From contig NC_009922.1 in the NCBI RefSeq assembly GCF_000018325.1, positions 558,001-622,000 of the forward strand: DNA of 64,000 nucleotides. The letters are read 5' to 3'. Origin of the DNA: Alkaliphilus oremlandii OhILAs. GTDB taxonomy: Bacteria; Bacillota; Clostridia; Peptostreptococcales; Natronincolaceae. Within the stretch, counting starts at the first letter, position 1, and every line of letters begins with the position of its first letter. Of the stretch, positions 17,044-24,872 are shown in pieces. The position numbers were made by a program, and so were the translations under genes. Below the pieces are notes generated by a model. That model was not told where the DNA came from. It saw nothing but the letters and a program-made list of their open reading frames with translations, and searched no databases.

Positions 17044-17148
17044 ATGACCTAACCCAATTTATGCGACTGAAAGGAGCAATAAATTGATGGTAGGTCAAAC
17101 ACAACGAATGCCAATTTTATCGACTGGTGTGCAATGAGACTGCGAAAC
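17044..17148 (+). repeat. CGACC-hairpin repeat, copy 1
   Basis: This non-coding element begins ATGACCTAACCCAATTTATG directly after the terminator T-run. GACCTA/TAGGTC (17046-17051 with 17091-17096) encloses CAATTTAT/ATAAATTG (17055-17062 with 17079-17086); the apical loop is GCGACTGAAAGGAGCA. It ends GTGCAATGAGACTGCGAAA. The same element recurs at 56976-57150. Stems vary slightly while pairing is kept. It could be a REP/MITE-like mobile repeat or a structured RNA. Confidence 0.75.
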
Positions 17149-17245
17149 ATACCCAAGAAAAGTAGAATTCTATTTTAAAAGAAACTGGTTAGTCAGTCAA
17201 AGGTAACGGACGCCAAATATTTATATACATCTTCTTCATAAATCG

Positions 17246-17274
17246 TAGTCAACAGACAGAAAATAAGTTATAAT
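17246..17274 (+). promoter_or_regulatory. Candidate promoter of ecfA1-ecfA2-ecfT-truA
   Basis: TAGTCA at 17246-17251 and TATAAT at 17269-17274 are separated by 17 bp. It lies about 55 bases before the ATG of ecfA1 and downstream of the repeat, so the ECF genes need not depend on ribosomal readthrough. Confidence 0.5.
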
Positions 17275-17328
17275 ATAAGTTGCTTGTATTTTGATATGAT
17301 GATAAGAAAGTAAAGAAGGGATCATGGT

Positions 17329-18168
17329 ATGGGTAAAATAATAGAAGCACATAATATACAATTTCAATATAAAAACAATGAGGATGAAACTATGCTGGCA
17401 CTCAATGATGTGACCGTATCCGTAGAACCAGGAGAGTTCATTGTTGTGATCGGCCATAATGGTTCAGGTAAATCGACATTAGCAAAGCATATGAATGCTC
17501 TGCTGCTACCATCAGAGGGCGATGTCTTTGTGAAGGGGCTGAACACTAAGGATGAAGAGCATATCTGGGATATTCGACAAACAGCAGGTATGGTATTTCA
17601 AAATCCTGATAACCAGTTGGTTGCAACCATTGTAGAAGAAGATATCGCTTTTGGTCCAGAAAATCTAGGGATTCCTCCTGTTGAAATCGTAAAAAGGGTG
17701 GAAGAGGCCCTGAGCATTGTTGACATGATGGAATATAGGGGGAAGGCGCCCCATCTATTATCTGGCGGACAAAAGCAGAGAATCGCCATAGCTGGCGTAA
17801 TTGCCATGAGACCGGACTGTATCATATTTGATGAACCAACTGCTATGTTAGATCCATCTGGTAGACGAGAAGTTATTAAGACCATCCATAAGTTAAACAA
17901 AGAGGAAAATATCACCATTGTTCATATTACACACTTTATGGAGGAAGCAGTCCATGCCGACCGAGTTATCGTAATGGAGGCAGGTCAAATTGTTCTCGAA
18001 GGAAAACCAAAGGAAGTATTTTCAAAAGTAGAGGAACTAAAGGCATTAGGGCTGGACGTTCCGCAAATGACAGATTTAGCGAACGAATTGATTAAAGAGG
18101 GCATTGATTTGCCTCAAGATATATTAACTGTTGATGAAATGGTGATGAGACTATGTCAATTAAAATAG
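17329..18168 (+). CDS. ecfA1: ECF transporter ATPase EcfA1
   Basis: This 279-residue ATPase powers energy-coupling-factor vitamin and micronutrient uptake; it pairs with EcfA2 on EcfT and shares interchangeable S components. Walker A GHNGSGKST is near residue 43, the signature LSGGQKQR near 144 and Walker B CIIFDEPTAMLD near 163. It follows AGAAGGGATC. The 3' end overlaps ecfA2 by 16 bases. No S component is encoded nearby, as usual for a group II (shared) ECF module. Confidence 0.96.
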   Translation: MGKIIEAHNIQFQYKNNEDETMLALNDVTVSVEPGEFIVVIGHNGSGKSTLAKHMNALLLPSEGDVFVKGLNTKDEEHIWDIRQTAGMVFQNPDNQLVATIVEEDIAFGPENLGIPPVEIVKRVEEALSIVDMMEYRGKAPHLLSGGQKQRIAIAGVIAMRPDCIIFDEPTAMLDPSGRREVIKTIHKLNKEENITIVHITHFMEEAVHADRVIVMEAGQIVLEGKPKEVFSKVEELKALGLDVPQMTDLANELIKEGIDLPQDILTVDEMVMRLCQLK

Positions 18169-19016
18169 AAAATTTAACCTATATATATAACCCAGGAAGT
18201 CCGTTTGAAACGAGGGCCTTAGATCATGTGAATCTTGAAATTAATACTGGAGAATTTATTGGATTGATCGGTCATACAGGTTCCGGTAAATCCACTTTAA
18301 CACAGCATCTAAATGGACTCATTAAACCGACTTCAGGAAAAATAATGATCGGTGGCATCGATATCACAGATGAATCCGTGAAGCTGCGGGATATTCGAAA
18401 AAAAGTAGGACTGGTTTTCCAATATCCAGAGCACCAGCTATTTGAAGAAACCATATACAAAGATATTGCCTTTGGTCCTCAAAATCTTGGTTTATCGGAG
18501 CAGGAAATCGAAGAGAGAGTTAGGGAAGCCATGGAACTTGTAAAACTACCTTTCGACGAGCTAAAGGATAGATCCCCATTCGAACTCAGTGGTGGGCAAA
18601 GAAGAAGGGTGGCCATCGCAGGTGTATTTGCTATGAAACCAGACGTTTTAATACTGGATGAGCCCACAGCGGGATTAGATCCTAGAACAAGAGATGAGCT
18701 ATTAGCTGAAATACAAACCATGCATAAGAAATATAAGAATACGATCCTATTGGTATCCCATAGCATGGAAGATATTTCAAAGCTGGTAGACCGTGTTGTG
18801 GTGATGCACAGAGGAAAGGTTGCGCTACTGGGCACCCCTCGAGAGGTATTTAAGGAAGTTGAAACCTTAGAATCCATCGGTCTAGGCGTTCCACAGATCA
18901 GCTACCTCATTCGAGCTTTAAAGGAAAAAGGAATAGAAATAAGGGAAGATATATTTACAGTAGAAGAAGCGAAGGTAGAAATTTTAAAATGGATAAGGAG
19001 TAATAAAGATGCTTAA
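18153..19016 (+). CDS. ecfA2: ECF transporter ATPase EcfA2
   Basis: This 287-residue partner ATPase has Walker A GHTGSGKST near residue 40, the signature LSGGQRRR near 143 and Walker B LILDEPTAGLD near 164. The EcfA2-type C-terminal extension holds FTVEEAKVEILKWI. Its start lies inside ecfA1 and its end overlaps ecfT by 8 bases, so all three are translated as one block. Confidence 0.96.
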   Translation: MSIKIENLTYIYNPGSPFETRALDHVNLEINTGEFIGLIGHTGSGKSTLTQHLNGLIKPTSGKIMIGGIDITDESVKLRDIRKKVGLVFQYPEHQLFEETIYKDIAFGPQNLGLSEQEIEERVREAMELVKLPFDELKDRSPFELSGGQRRRVAIAGVFAMKPDVLILDEPTAGLDPRTRDELLAEIQTMHKKYKNTILLVSHSMEDISKLVDRVVVMHRGKVALLGTPREVFKEVETLESIGLGVPQISYLIRALKEKGIEIREDIFTVEEAKVEILKWIRSNKDA

Positions 19017-19809
19017 AGATATCACAATTGGTCAATATTATCCAACAGGATCCTCTATTCATAAGCTTGATCCAAGAACAAAGATACTCGTTACCTTTGC
19101 CTTGATCATTGGGCTATTTATTATTAATACTTTCATTCCTTATCTGTATGTCGTTGCCTTTATCGCTGCTGCTGTTTATATATCTAAGATACCCTTTAAA
19201 TATATTATCAAAGGTCTAAAACCTTTAAAGGTCATTATTATCATTACCTTTGTTATCAATATCTTTATGACACAAGGAACGCCAATTTTTGTTATGGGTC
19301 CGCTTAAGGTCACCGCAGAAGGGGTCTACCAAGCCTTTTTTATGGCCATTCGGCTAATGCTATTGGTTATGGGAACTTCTTTATTAACCTTGACCACATC
19401 ACCGATCTCCTTAACGGATGGTATTGAAAATTTATTAAATCCATTCAAGAAGATTGGTGTCCCTGCCCATGAGTTGGCAATGATGATGACCATTGCACTG
19501 CGTTTCATTCCGACACTATTGGAAGAAACGGATAAGATCATGAAGGCGCAGATGGCTCGTGGTGCAGACTTTGAAAGTGGAAACATTATCAGCAGAGCCA
19601 AAAGTTTAGTGCCACTGCTGGTGCCTTTATTCATCAGTGCCTTTAGAAGAGCCGACGAGCTTGCTATGGCCATGGAAGCAAGATGCTATCGTGGCGGAGA
19701 CAATCGGACGAGAATGAAGGAATTAAAAATGACAGGAAAAGATACCATAGCCCTAGGAGCTACTGCTCTTTTGATTGGAATTTTAATTATTCATAGAGTT
19801 ATATTATAG
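19009..19809 (+). CDS. ecfT: ECF transporter transmembrane subunit EcfT
   Basis: This 266-residue membrane protein couples the two ATPases to an S component. Hydrophobic segments are near residues 27-60, 70-90, 105-130 and 240-263. The two ARG-type coupling motifs are visible as QMARGADFES and MEARCYRGG, both of which contact the ATPases. It begins within ecfA2. truA follows after 25 bases. Confidence 0.95.
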   Translation: MLKDITIGQYYPTGSSIHKLDPRTKILVTFALIIGLFIINTFIPYLYVVAFIAAAVYISKIPFKYIIKGLKPLKVIIIITFVINIFMTQGTPIFVMGPLKVTAEGVYQAFFMAIRLMLLVMGTSLLTLTTSPISLTDGIENLLNPFKKIGVPAHELAMMMTIALRFIPTLLEETDKIMKAQMARGADFESGNIISRAKSLVPLLVPLFISAFRRADELAMAMEARCYRGGDNRTRMKELKMTGKDTIALGATALLIGILIIHRVIL

Positions 19810-19834
19810 CTTTCTTTTAGTTGGGGATGATTCA

Positions 19835-20581
19835 ATGAGAAATATAATGATTGAAATAGAATATGATGGAAGCAATTACAGCGGATGGCAGGTTCAACCC
19901 AATGCAATAACCATACAAGAAGAGATCATGAAGGCTTTAAAAAAGCTAGAAGGAAAAGATGTGGTGATTCATGGGTCCGGTAGAACCGACGCAGGCGTCC
20001 ATGCTTATGGCCAAGTGGCGACCTTTCTTATGGAAAGAAATATTCCTGTAGAGCGGCTCCCTTTAGCTATGAACAGCAATCTACCGAAGGATATTACCAT
20101 TATAGATGCCAAAGAGGTGCCTATGGATTTCCATGCGAGGTACAGCGCCATTGGAAAAAGATATATCTACCATATTTATGAAAGTCGATATCGAAGCGCT
20201 ATTTTAAGAAACTACAGCTACCATATCAATTATAAATTAGATCGCAGCAAAATGATGGAAGCAAGTAAGCTTTTAATAGGAACCCATGATTTTAGAGGAT
20301 TTATGTCCAACGGCAGCAGTGTTGAAGACACGGTTAGAACCATAAAAAGTTTAGAATTTAAGAGCGATGGCGAGAATATATATATGATTATAGAAGGCGA
20401 TGGTTTTTTATATAATATGGTCCGAATTATTACGGGAACCTTGGTACAAATTGGTGCAGGAAATAAGCCCTTAGAACAGATAGAAAAGATCCTTAAAACG
20501 AAGGACCGAAGCCTTGCAGGTCATACAGCACCGCCACAAGGATTATTTTTAGATAAAGTATTTTATCCCTTGACACACTAG
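19835..20581 (+). CDS. truA: tRNA pseudouridine(38-40) synthase
   Basis: This 248-residue enzyme isomerises uridine to pseudouridine at positions 38-40 of the tRNA anticodon arm. The catalytic aspartate is in GSGRTDAGVHAYGQ near residue 53; YDGSNYSGWQVQP at the N-terminus and FLYNMVRIITGTLVQIG near 191 are diagnostic. The conserved order rplQ-ecfA1-ecfA2-ecfT-truA-rplM is typical of Firmicutes. Its 3' end contains the -35 box of the rplM promoter. Confidence 0.97.
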   Translation: MRNIMIEIEYDGSNYSGWQVQPNAITIQEEIMKALKKLEGKDVVIHGSGRTDAGVHAYGQVATFLMERNIPVERLPLAMNSNLPKDITIIDAKEVPMDFHARYSAIGKRYIYHIYESRYRSAILRNYSYHINYKLDRSKMMEASKLLIGTHDFRGFMSNGSSVEDTVRTIKSLEFKSDGENIYMIIEGDGFLYNMVRIITGTLVQIGAGNKPLEQIEKILKTKDRSLAGHTAPPQGLFLDKVFYPLTH

Positions 20582-20598
20582 GCACATTGTATTAAAAT
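20570..20598 (+). promoter_or_regulatory. Promoter of rplM-rpsI
   Basis: A consensus TTGACA at 20570-20575, inside the 3' end of truA, is followed after 17 bp by TAAAAT at 20593-20598. Initiation near 20605 would give a leader of about 100 nt. Confidence 0.65.
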
Positions 20599-20604
20599 AT
20601 ATAA

Positions 20605-20690
20605 GAGTATGTAACCACGATTCGATGCCCCGGATCTGACACATATATAGAACGTGATTTAGCAAATTTTTTTTTGATTAATGATGTACA
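20605..20690 (+). ncRNA. rplM leader, probably the L13-binding type
   Basis: The leader has CACG (20616-20619) complementary to CGTG (20653-20656) around an internal GC-rich segment, ATGCCCCGGATCTGACACA, and then a run of nine T residues shortly before the ribosome-binding site. Position and shape agree with the known L13 leader family of low-GC Gram-positive bacteria, in which L13 represses its own operon. A covariance-model match was not tested. Confidence 0.5.
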
Positions 20691-20703
20691 AGGAGGGAAA
20701 ACG

Positions 20704-21135
20704 ATGAAATCATATATGGCAAAACCAAATGAAGTAGAAAGAAAATGGTATGTTGTAGATGCTGAAGGTAAAACATTAGGAAGACTTTCATCAGAAATTG
20801 CTACTATTTTAAGAGGAAAAAACAAACCAGAATTTACACCGCATGTAGATACAGGTGATTTTGTAATCGTTGTTAACGCAGAGAAGGTGGCTTTAACAGG
20901 TAAGAAATTAGATCAATCATTCTATACTTATCATACAGGACATCCAGGTGGATTAAGACAAGTTTCTTTTAGAAGACTTCTTGCAGAAAAGCCTGAAAGC
21001 TTAGTTTACAACGCAGTAAAAGGTATGCTTCCAAAGACTAGATTAGGAAGACAAATGCTTACAAAATTAAAGGTATATGCAGGACCTAACCACAAGCACG
21101 AAGCACAACAACCAGAAGCGTTAGAGCTTTTATAG
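20704..21135 (+). CDS. rplM: 50S ribosomal protein L13
   Basis: This 143-residue early 50S assembly protein begins MKSYMAKPNEVERKWYVVDA; the ATG at 20704 is chosen because AAGGAGGG lies 6 nt before it. Hallmarks are GKTLGRLSSEIATILRGKNK and VYNAVKGMLPKTRLGRQMLT. It is followed by rpsI in the standard pair. Confidence 0.98.
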   Translation: MKSYMAKPNEVERKWYVVDAEGKTLGRLSSEIATILRGKNKPEFTPHVDTGDFVIVVNAEKVALTGKKLDQSFYTYHTGHPGGLRQVSFRRLLAEKPESLVYNAVKGMLPKTRLGRQMLTKLKVYAGPNHKHEAQQPEALELL

Positions 21136-21159
21136 GAAATTCGAAAGGAGGATTTTAGG

Positions 21160-21552
21160 ATGGCAAGAGTAGCATATTATGGAACAGGTAGAAGAAAACA
21201 ATCTATTGCTAGAGTAAGACTAGTTCCTGGTGAAGGAAATATTAAAATAAACAATAGAGATATCGAAGAATATTTCAAATATGAAACATTAAAAAGAGAC
21301 GTTAGAATGCCTCTAACAATTACAGACACACTAAGCAGATTTGATGTAATCGCAACAGTAGCTGGTGGCGGATACACAGGTCAAGCAGGTGCTTTAAGAC
21401 ACGGAATTTCTAGAGCGTTAACAAAATCTGACGAAGAATTAAGAGGAACTCTTAAAAGAGCAGGTTTCTTAACTAGAGATGCTAGAATGAAAGAAAGAAA
21501 GAAATACGGTTTAAAAGCAGCAAGACGTTCACCACAATTCTCAAAGAGATAA
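21160..21552 (+). CDS. rpsI: 30S ribosomal protein S9
   Basis: This 130-residue protein has a C-terminal tail that reaches the P-site tRNA. It reads [20 protein letters not shown] near the N-terminus and ends [16 protein letters not shown], the diagnostic basic tail. The ribosome-binding site is AAAGGAGG. An intrinsic terminator follows within 20 bases. Confidence 0.98.
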
Positions 21553-21569
21553 TTTATACAATACAATTA

Positions 21570-21605
21570 CCCTGCAAATACCATATTTGCAGGGTGTTTA
21601 TTATT
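21570..21605 (+). terminator. Terminator of rplM-rpsI
   Basis: A perfect 11-bp stem, CCCTGCAAATA with TATTTGCAGGG (21570-21580 and 21584-21594), is followed by TGTTTATTATT. Confidence 0.85.
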
Positions 21606-21633
21606 CTGCGTACTTTCAAAAAGGAGATTCTCC

Positions 21634-21906
21634 ATGGATGATAATCAGCTTTCCTTATTCAAAGAAGACGAATACAAGGCGCCTAAAAATACAAAAGCTT
21701 TACTTTGGGATGGAGAAGGTCCAAAGAAAGTAAAGGCTCCGAAGCCGCCACAAGGCGTTACAGTGCCAAAGGGGTATCACTGGTGCCCCTATTGTTCGAT
21801 GTCGGTAAAACTAGTAAAGGATAAAAAATTGGGAATTAAAAGATGTCCCATTTGTAGTATGAGCAGCAGAGACTATCATATGAAAAATGCAAATTTTAAT
21901 CTGTAA
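21634..21906 (+). CDS. Small zinc-ribbon protein of unknown function
   Basis: This 90-residue protein follows AAAGGAG and starts MDDNQLSLFKEDEYKAPKNT. A lysine/proline-rich middle leads to a C-terminal zinc ribbon with CPYC near residue 51 and CPIC near 71. I do not recognise the family function. It stands alone between the rpsI terminator and a hairpin at 21950, so it is probably a single-gene unit. The ribbon suggests nucleic-acid or protein binding; that is inference. Confidence 0.75.
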   Translation: MDDNQLSLFKEDEYKAPKNTKALLWDGEGPKKVKAPKPPQGVTVPKGYHWCPYCSMSVKLVKDKKLGIKRCPICSMSSRDYHMKNANFNL

Positions 21907-22294
21907 GTATCTGGATTCAATTGGAATAATGAATAAAGAATACTAGAATTATGGAGCTAGAGCTGCTCCATAACACTCTTAATTTCTAATAAGTTAAATT
22001 TTAGAAAGCTTAAGAAAATGATATAAAATCAAATAAAGATAAAGGCCTAGATCATCTGCATCTAGGCCTTTATTTGTCATAAAATATAAATATAAATATA
22101 AATAATTGATCAAACTCCTGCTGAATACAGCCTTAATTGATGAAAAAATGAAAATTTCCCAGGAAATAATCACTTTACCGATGATTATGTCGAAACAGTA
22201 GATGAAAGATGTCTACAAAATTAATGTGGTGAAACAAACTATACCTTTCATATAATAAATAAATGACAAGGCAAAGGGAAGGGAATGAGGAAAA
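21907..22294. other. 388-base gap: two hairpins and AT-rich filler
   Basis: Two stem-loops lie here: TTATGGAGC/GCTCCATAA near 21950-21974 (no T-run) and the terminator at 22039-22073. A short ATAAAT-type repeat runs about 22083-22106. A/T-rich promoter-like sequence precedes cwlD (CATATAATA near 22250). I see no gene. Confidence 0.6.
22039..22073 (+). terminator. Strong hairpin downstream of the zinc-ribbon gene
   Basis: A perfect 14-bp stem ATAAAGGCCTAGAT with ATCTAGGCCTTTAT surrounds a 7-base loop, with TTTATTTG at its end. The A/T ends on both sides allow termination from either direction. Confidence 0.8.
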
Positions 22295-23020
22295 TTGAAA
22301 ATATTGGTAATCCGTAAATATTGGCTTATTCGAATCTGTATCGCTGTGATTGCCATCACAGTATTAATTTTACTATTAAATTATTATAAAATCATAGAAG
22401 TAAGTATGGGGGTTTCTACTACGGATAAAGTCATCGTTATAGATCCTGGGCACGGTGGATTTGATCCCGGTAAACTAGGGTCCAATGGAAGAAAAAATGA
22501 GAAAGATATCAACTTAGACATCTCTTTATATTTAAAGGCATATTTAGAGCAAAATGATTTTGTTGTCATTATGACCAGGGAAAAGGATGAGGATTTATAT
22601 ACAGAGGATGGTAGTAATCGAAAGATGAAAACCATTGACCTAACCAATAGAAAGAAAATCGTGTTGGATATGAAACCAGATGTGTTTATTTCTATTCACG
22701 CCAATAGCTTTCAAGAATCCAAATACTATGGTGCGCAAACCTTTTACCCCAAGAATAATGAAGAAGGAATGAAATTGGCCAACATCATTCAACAAGAGTT
22801 TATGAACATCGTAGATCCTGACAATAAGAGGGTTCCATTAGAAAACGATACAGTTTATATCATAAAAGGGTTAGACATACCCACAGTACTCATAGAGTGT
22901 GGATTTTTGTCTAACCCTGAGGAAGAGCGAAAATTAAATGACCCACAATACCAGCAAAAAATCGCATGGTCAATTTATGTAGGACTTGAAAAATATTTTA
23001 AAACGTTTGTCCAGGAATAA
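22295..23020 (+). CDS. cwlD: N-acetylmuramoyl-L-alanine amidase CwlD
   Basis: In spore formers CwlD, with PdaA, makes the muramic-delta-lactam of spore cortex, which is needed for germination. This 241-residue form has an N-terminal signal anchor (residues 11-30), then an Amidase_3 domain from about residue 47. Zinc and catalytic residues are in DPGHGGFDPG, NEKDINLDIS, ISIHANS and LIECGFLSNPEE. The length matches CwlD rather than longer autolysins. Its last 23 bases overlap the 3' end of the convergent membrane-protein gene. Confidence 0.9.
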   Translation: MKILVIRKYWLIRICIAVIAITVLILLLNYYKIIEVSMGVSTTDKVIVIDPGHGGFDPGKLGSNGRKNEKDINLDISLYLKAYLEQNDFVVIMTREKDEDLYTEDGSNRKMKTIDLTNRKKIVLDMKPDVFISIHANSFQESKYYGAQTFYPKNNEEGMKLANIIQQEFMNIVDPDNKRVPLENDTVYIIKGLDIPTVLIECGFLSNPEEERKLNDPQYQQKIAWSIYVGLEKYFKTFVQE

Positions 23021-23378
23021 TCATATCAATGATACCAATTACTAATGCACCAATAAGAGCACCCCACATAGTAACACCCATATTTGGTACTAGAAATTGA
23101 GTTGCATAAAGTACAATTGCTGATACGATAAAACCTGTAAAGCCTCTGCCGAACGGTGAAGCATGTAATGGCGTAAATCTTTGAATCAGATAATCAACGA
23201 TTGAAATAACTGCTGCTGCCAGCAATACAGCCCAGATTCCGTTGATTGTAAAACCTGGCGTAAAGAAAGCTGCGATTGACAATACGATTGCAGAAAGAAT
23301 AACTCTTAGTATCAAACTTCCCCAGCCATCCGCTTGTTTAACACGACTATTATTATTGTTATTGTGCTCTTCAGACAT
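22998..23378 (-). CDS. YvlD-type / phage-holin-IV-like membrane protein
   Basis: This 126-residue protein starts at the ATG at 23378 (MSEEHNNNNNSRVKQADGWG), chosen because AAAGGAGTG lies 7 nt upstream on the minus strand. After an Asn-rich cytoplasmic start, four hydrophobic segments lie near residues 20-38, 43-60, 75-92 and 100-120, the pattern of the holin superfamily IV / YvlD family. The proline-rich RFTPLHASPFGRGFTGF loop separates helices 2 and 3. The family function is poorly defined; envelope-stress roles are proposed in Bacillus. No phage genes are nearby. Confidence 0.8.
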   Translation of the reverse strand: MSEEHNNNNNSRVKQADGWGSLILRVILSAIVLSIAAFFTPGFTINGIWAVLLAAAVISIVDYLIQRFTPLHASPFGRGFTGFIVSAIVLYATQFLVPNMGVTMWGALIGALVIGIIDMIIPGQTF

Positions 23379-23624
23379 AAAAAACACTCCTTTATTAAAG
23401 ATTATTTTAAATTGATGATTCAATATAATTATTTGTAAAAAAACAAAAATTATTCTAGGGAATGTATTTAAAATTGTAAAATAGAGAAACTTTATTATAG
23501 TATGAAGAAATTATGTAATAAAATACTTTATTGAAAATGGAATTTTAGTATTTTTATTAATTATCAGTTATAGCCTCATTGAGGTTGAAGGATAAATTTT
23601 ATAATTATGAAGGAGGAACAAAGG

Positions 23625-24458
23625 ATGAGTAACAAATGTGACGGATGCCAACATAATGTAGAGGGTGGTTGTAGTTCTAAAAGCTGTATTGTCTTAGAAA
23701 AAGAAAATCAATGGAGTTCTATAGAGAAGGTAATCGGCATTATGAGCGGCAAAGGAGGTGTGGGTAAGTCTTCTGTAACATCGTTGCTAGCTGCTACATT
23801 AGCTAAGAAAGGATATGCTGTAGGAATTTTAGATGGCGATATTACTGGACCCAGCATTCCTAGATTATTTGGATTAAAAGGACAAGCAAGGCAATCTGAA
23901 GAGGGATTACTGCCTACAGTAGCTGAAGATGGCGTAAAGGTAATGTCCATGAATTTATTACTTTCGGAGGAAACAGAACCAGTTATCTGGAGAGGTCCCG
24001 TAGTCAGCGGCGTGATGAAACAATTTTGGACAGATGTTGTTTGGGGAGAATTGGACTATCTCTTGATCGACTTTCCACCAGGAACAGGTGACGTAGCATT
24101 AACAGCCATGCAATCTCTTCCTATTGACGGGATTGTCATGGTGACATCGCCACAGGGCCTTGTATCCATGATTGTAAATAAAGGAATTCATATGGCAGAA
24201 AAAATGAATGTGCCAGTTCTGGGGTTAGTGGAGAACATGAGCTATGTTCAGCCACCATCCTGCTCTGAACCGTATTATTTATTTGGAAAAGGGAAAACTG
24301 AAGAGGTGGCAAAAGAGCTTGGGGTTGATTTCCTAGGAAGTATTCCAATCGAACAAGAATTTGCCGAGTTATCGGACCAGGGAAAGGTCTTTGAATATAC
24401 CAATGAAAATTTTGATAAAATCGCCAATAAAGTTATTAAAAAGCTTAAAGCAAAATAA
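23625..24458 (+). CDS. Mrp/NBP35-family iron-sulfur ATPase
   Basis: This 277-residue P-loop ATPase is of the ApbC/Mrp family, which carries and transfers [4Fe-4S] clusters. The start at 23625 follows AAGGAGG. An N-terminal cysteine set (C5, C8, C16, C21) is NBP35-like, and the deviant Walker A GKGGVGKS is at residues 42-49. DFPPGTGD and the ENMSY segment are intact. The usual CPxC bridging motif after MSY is replaced by QPPSC, leaving one cysteine. It stands as a single gene upstream of guaB. Confidence 0.9.
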   Translation: MSNKCDGCQHNVEGGCSSKSCIVLEKENQWSSIEKVIGIMSGKGGVGKSSVTSLLAATLAKKGYAVGILDGDITGPSIPRLFGLKGQARQSEEGLLPTVAEDGVKVMSMNLLLSEETEPVIWRGPVVSGVMKQFWTDVVWGELDYLLIDFPPGTGDVALTAMQSLPIDGIVMVTSPQGLVSMIVNKGIHMAEKMNVPVLGLVENMSYVQPPSCSEPYYLFGKGKTEEVAKELGVDFLGSIPIEQEFAELSDQGKVFEYTNENFDKIANKVIKKLKAK

Positions 24459-24494
24459 TGAAATATTACAAAAAAGAAATGAAAAGAATTTTAC

Positions 24495-24523
24495 TTGACA
24501 ATTTCGTCGAAATTTGATAATTT
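24495..24523 (+). promoter_or_regulatory. Promoter of guaB-guaA
   Basis: TTGACA at 24495-24500 and TAATTT at 24518-24523 are spaced 17 bp. The spacer holds a perfect 15-nt palindrome AATTTCGTCGAAATT (24500-24514), a possible operator. Transcription from about 24530 would include the whole riboswitch. Confidence 0.6.
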
Positions 24524-24563
24524 TATATGAACTAAAGAAAAAGTTATATTTAAAAACGAATAT

Positions 24564-24634
24564 CACTCATATAATACCGATAATATGGTTCGGAAGTATC
24601 TACCGAATGACCGAGAATCATTCGACTATGAGTG
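24564..24634 (+). promoter_or_regulatory. Guanine riboswitch aptamer upstream of guaB
   Basis: P1 CACTCATA/TATGAGTG (24564-24571 with 24627-24634) encloses the TAAT junction, a P2 loop with ATAATATGG, the TCTACCG junction strand and P3 GAATGA/TCATTC. The ligand-specifying base is C in CGACTATG, so guanine rather than adenine is expected. The 3' strand of P1 continues into an antiterminator segment that can pair with the terminator stem at 24763-24815. Confidence 0.93.
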
Positions 24635-24762
24635 GAATTATTATATTAAAAATGAAAGCAAAGATAAGGATAGAATATAGCATGGATGGTCTATATTAGA
24701 AGGGATAGTTCTGCTTCTAGTATGGATTCCGATATAATTCGTTGGTTATCGGCGCTATCGGA

Positions 24763-24826
24763 CCGTATAGTAATTTCACTCTAAGAATGTATGGATAGAG
24801 GGAATTATTATGCGGTTTTTTAATTT
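24763..24826 (+). terminator. Riboswitch-controlled terminator ahead of guaB
   Basis: CCGTATAGTAATTTC (24763-24777) pairs with GGAATTATTATGCGG (24801-24815), followed by TTTTTT. Bases 24766-24781 can instead pair with 24630-24645, overlapping the 3' side of the aptamer P1. Guanine binding would therefore free the terminator, giving an OFF switch. Confidence 0.8.
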
Positions 24827-24872
24827 TATGGGGATGACTTTTAATAAGATAGGAATATGAAGGAGGATTACG

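Noticed and set aside
17044..17148. Degenerate tRNA, CRISPR repeat or group IIC intron end
   Set aside because: No cloverleaf, no regular spacer array and no intron domain V; position after a terminator alone does not prove an intron.
22083..22106. ATAAAT microsatellite as a phase-variable tract
   Set aside because: Short, imperfect and in an AT-rich gap far from any start codon; no link to expression is visible.
22998..23378. Phage holin marking a prophage
   Set aside because: Only the superfamily is shared; no other phage gene is present and the neighbours are chromosomal core genes.
24711..24775. A second ykkC-like aptamer before guaB (CTAGTATGGATTCCGATA...)
   Set aside because: Only a loose resemblance to CTAGGGTTCCG; the GGATAAAAGCC core and GTCC strand are absent. 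The region is explained as antiterminator and terminator.
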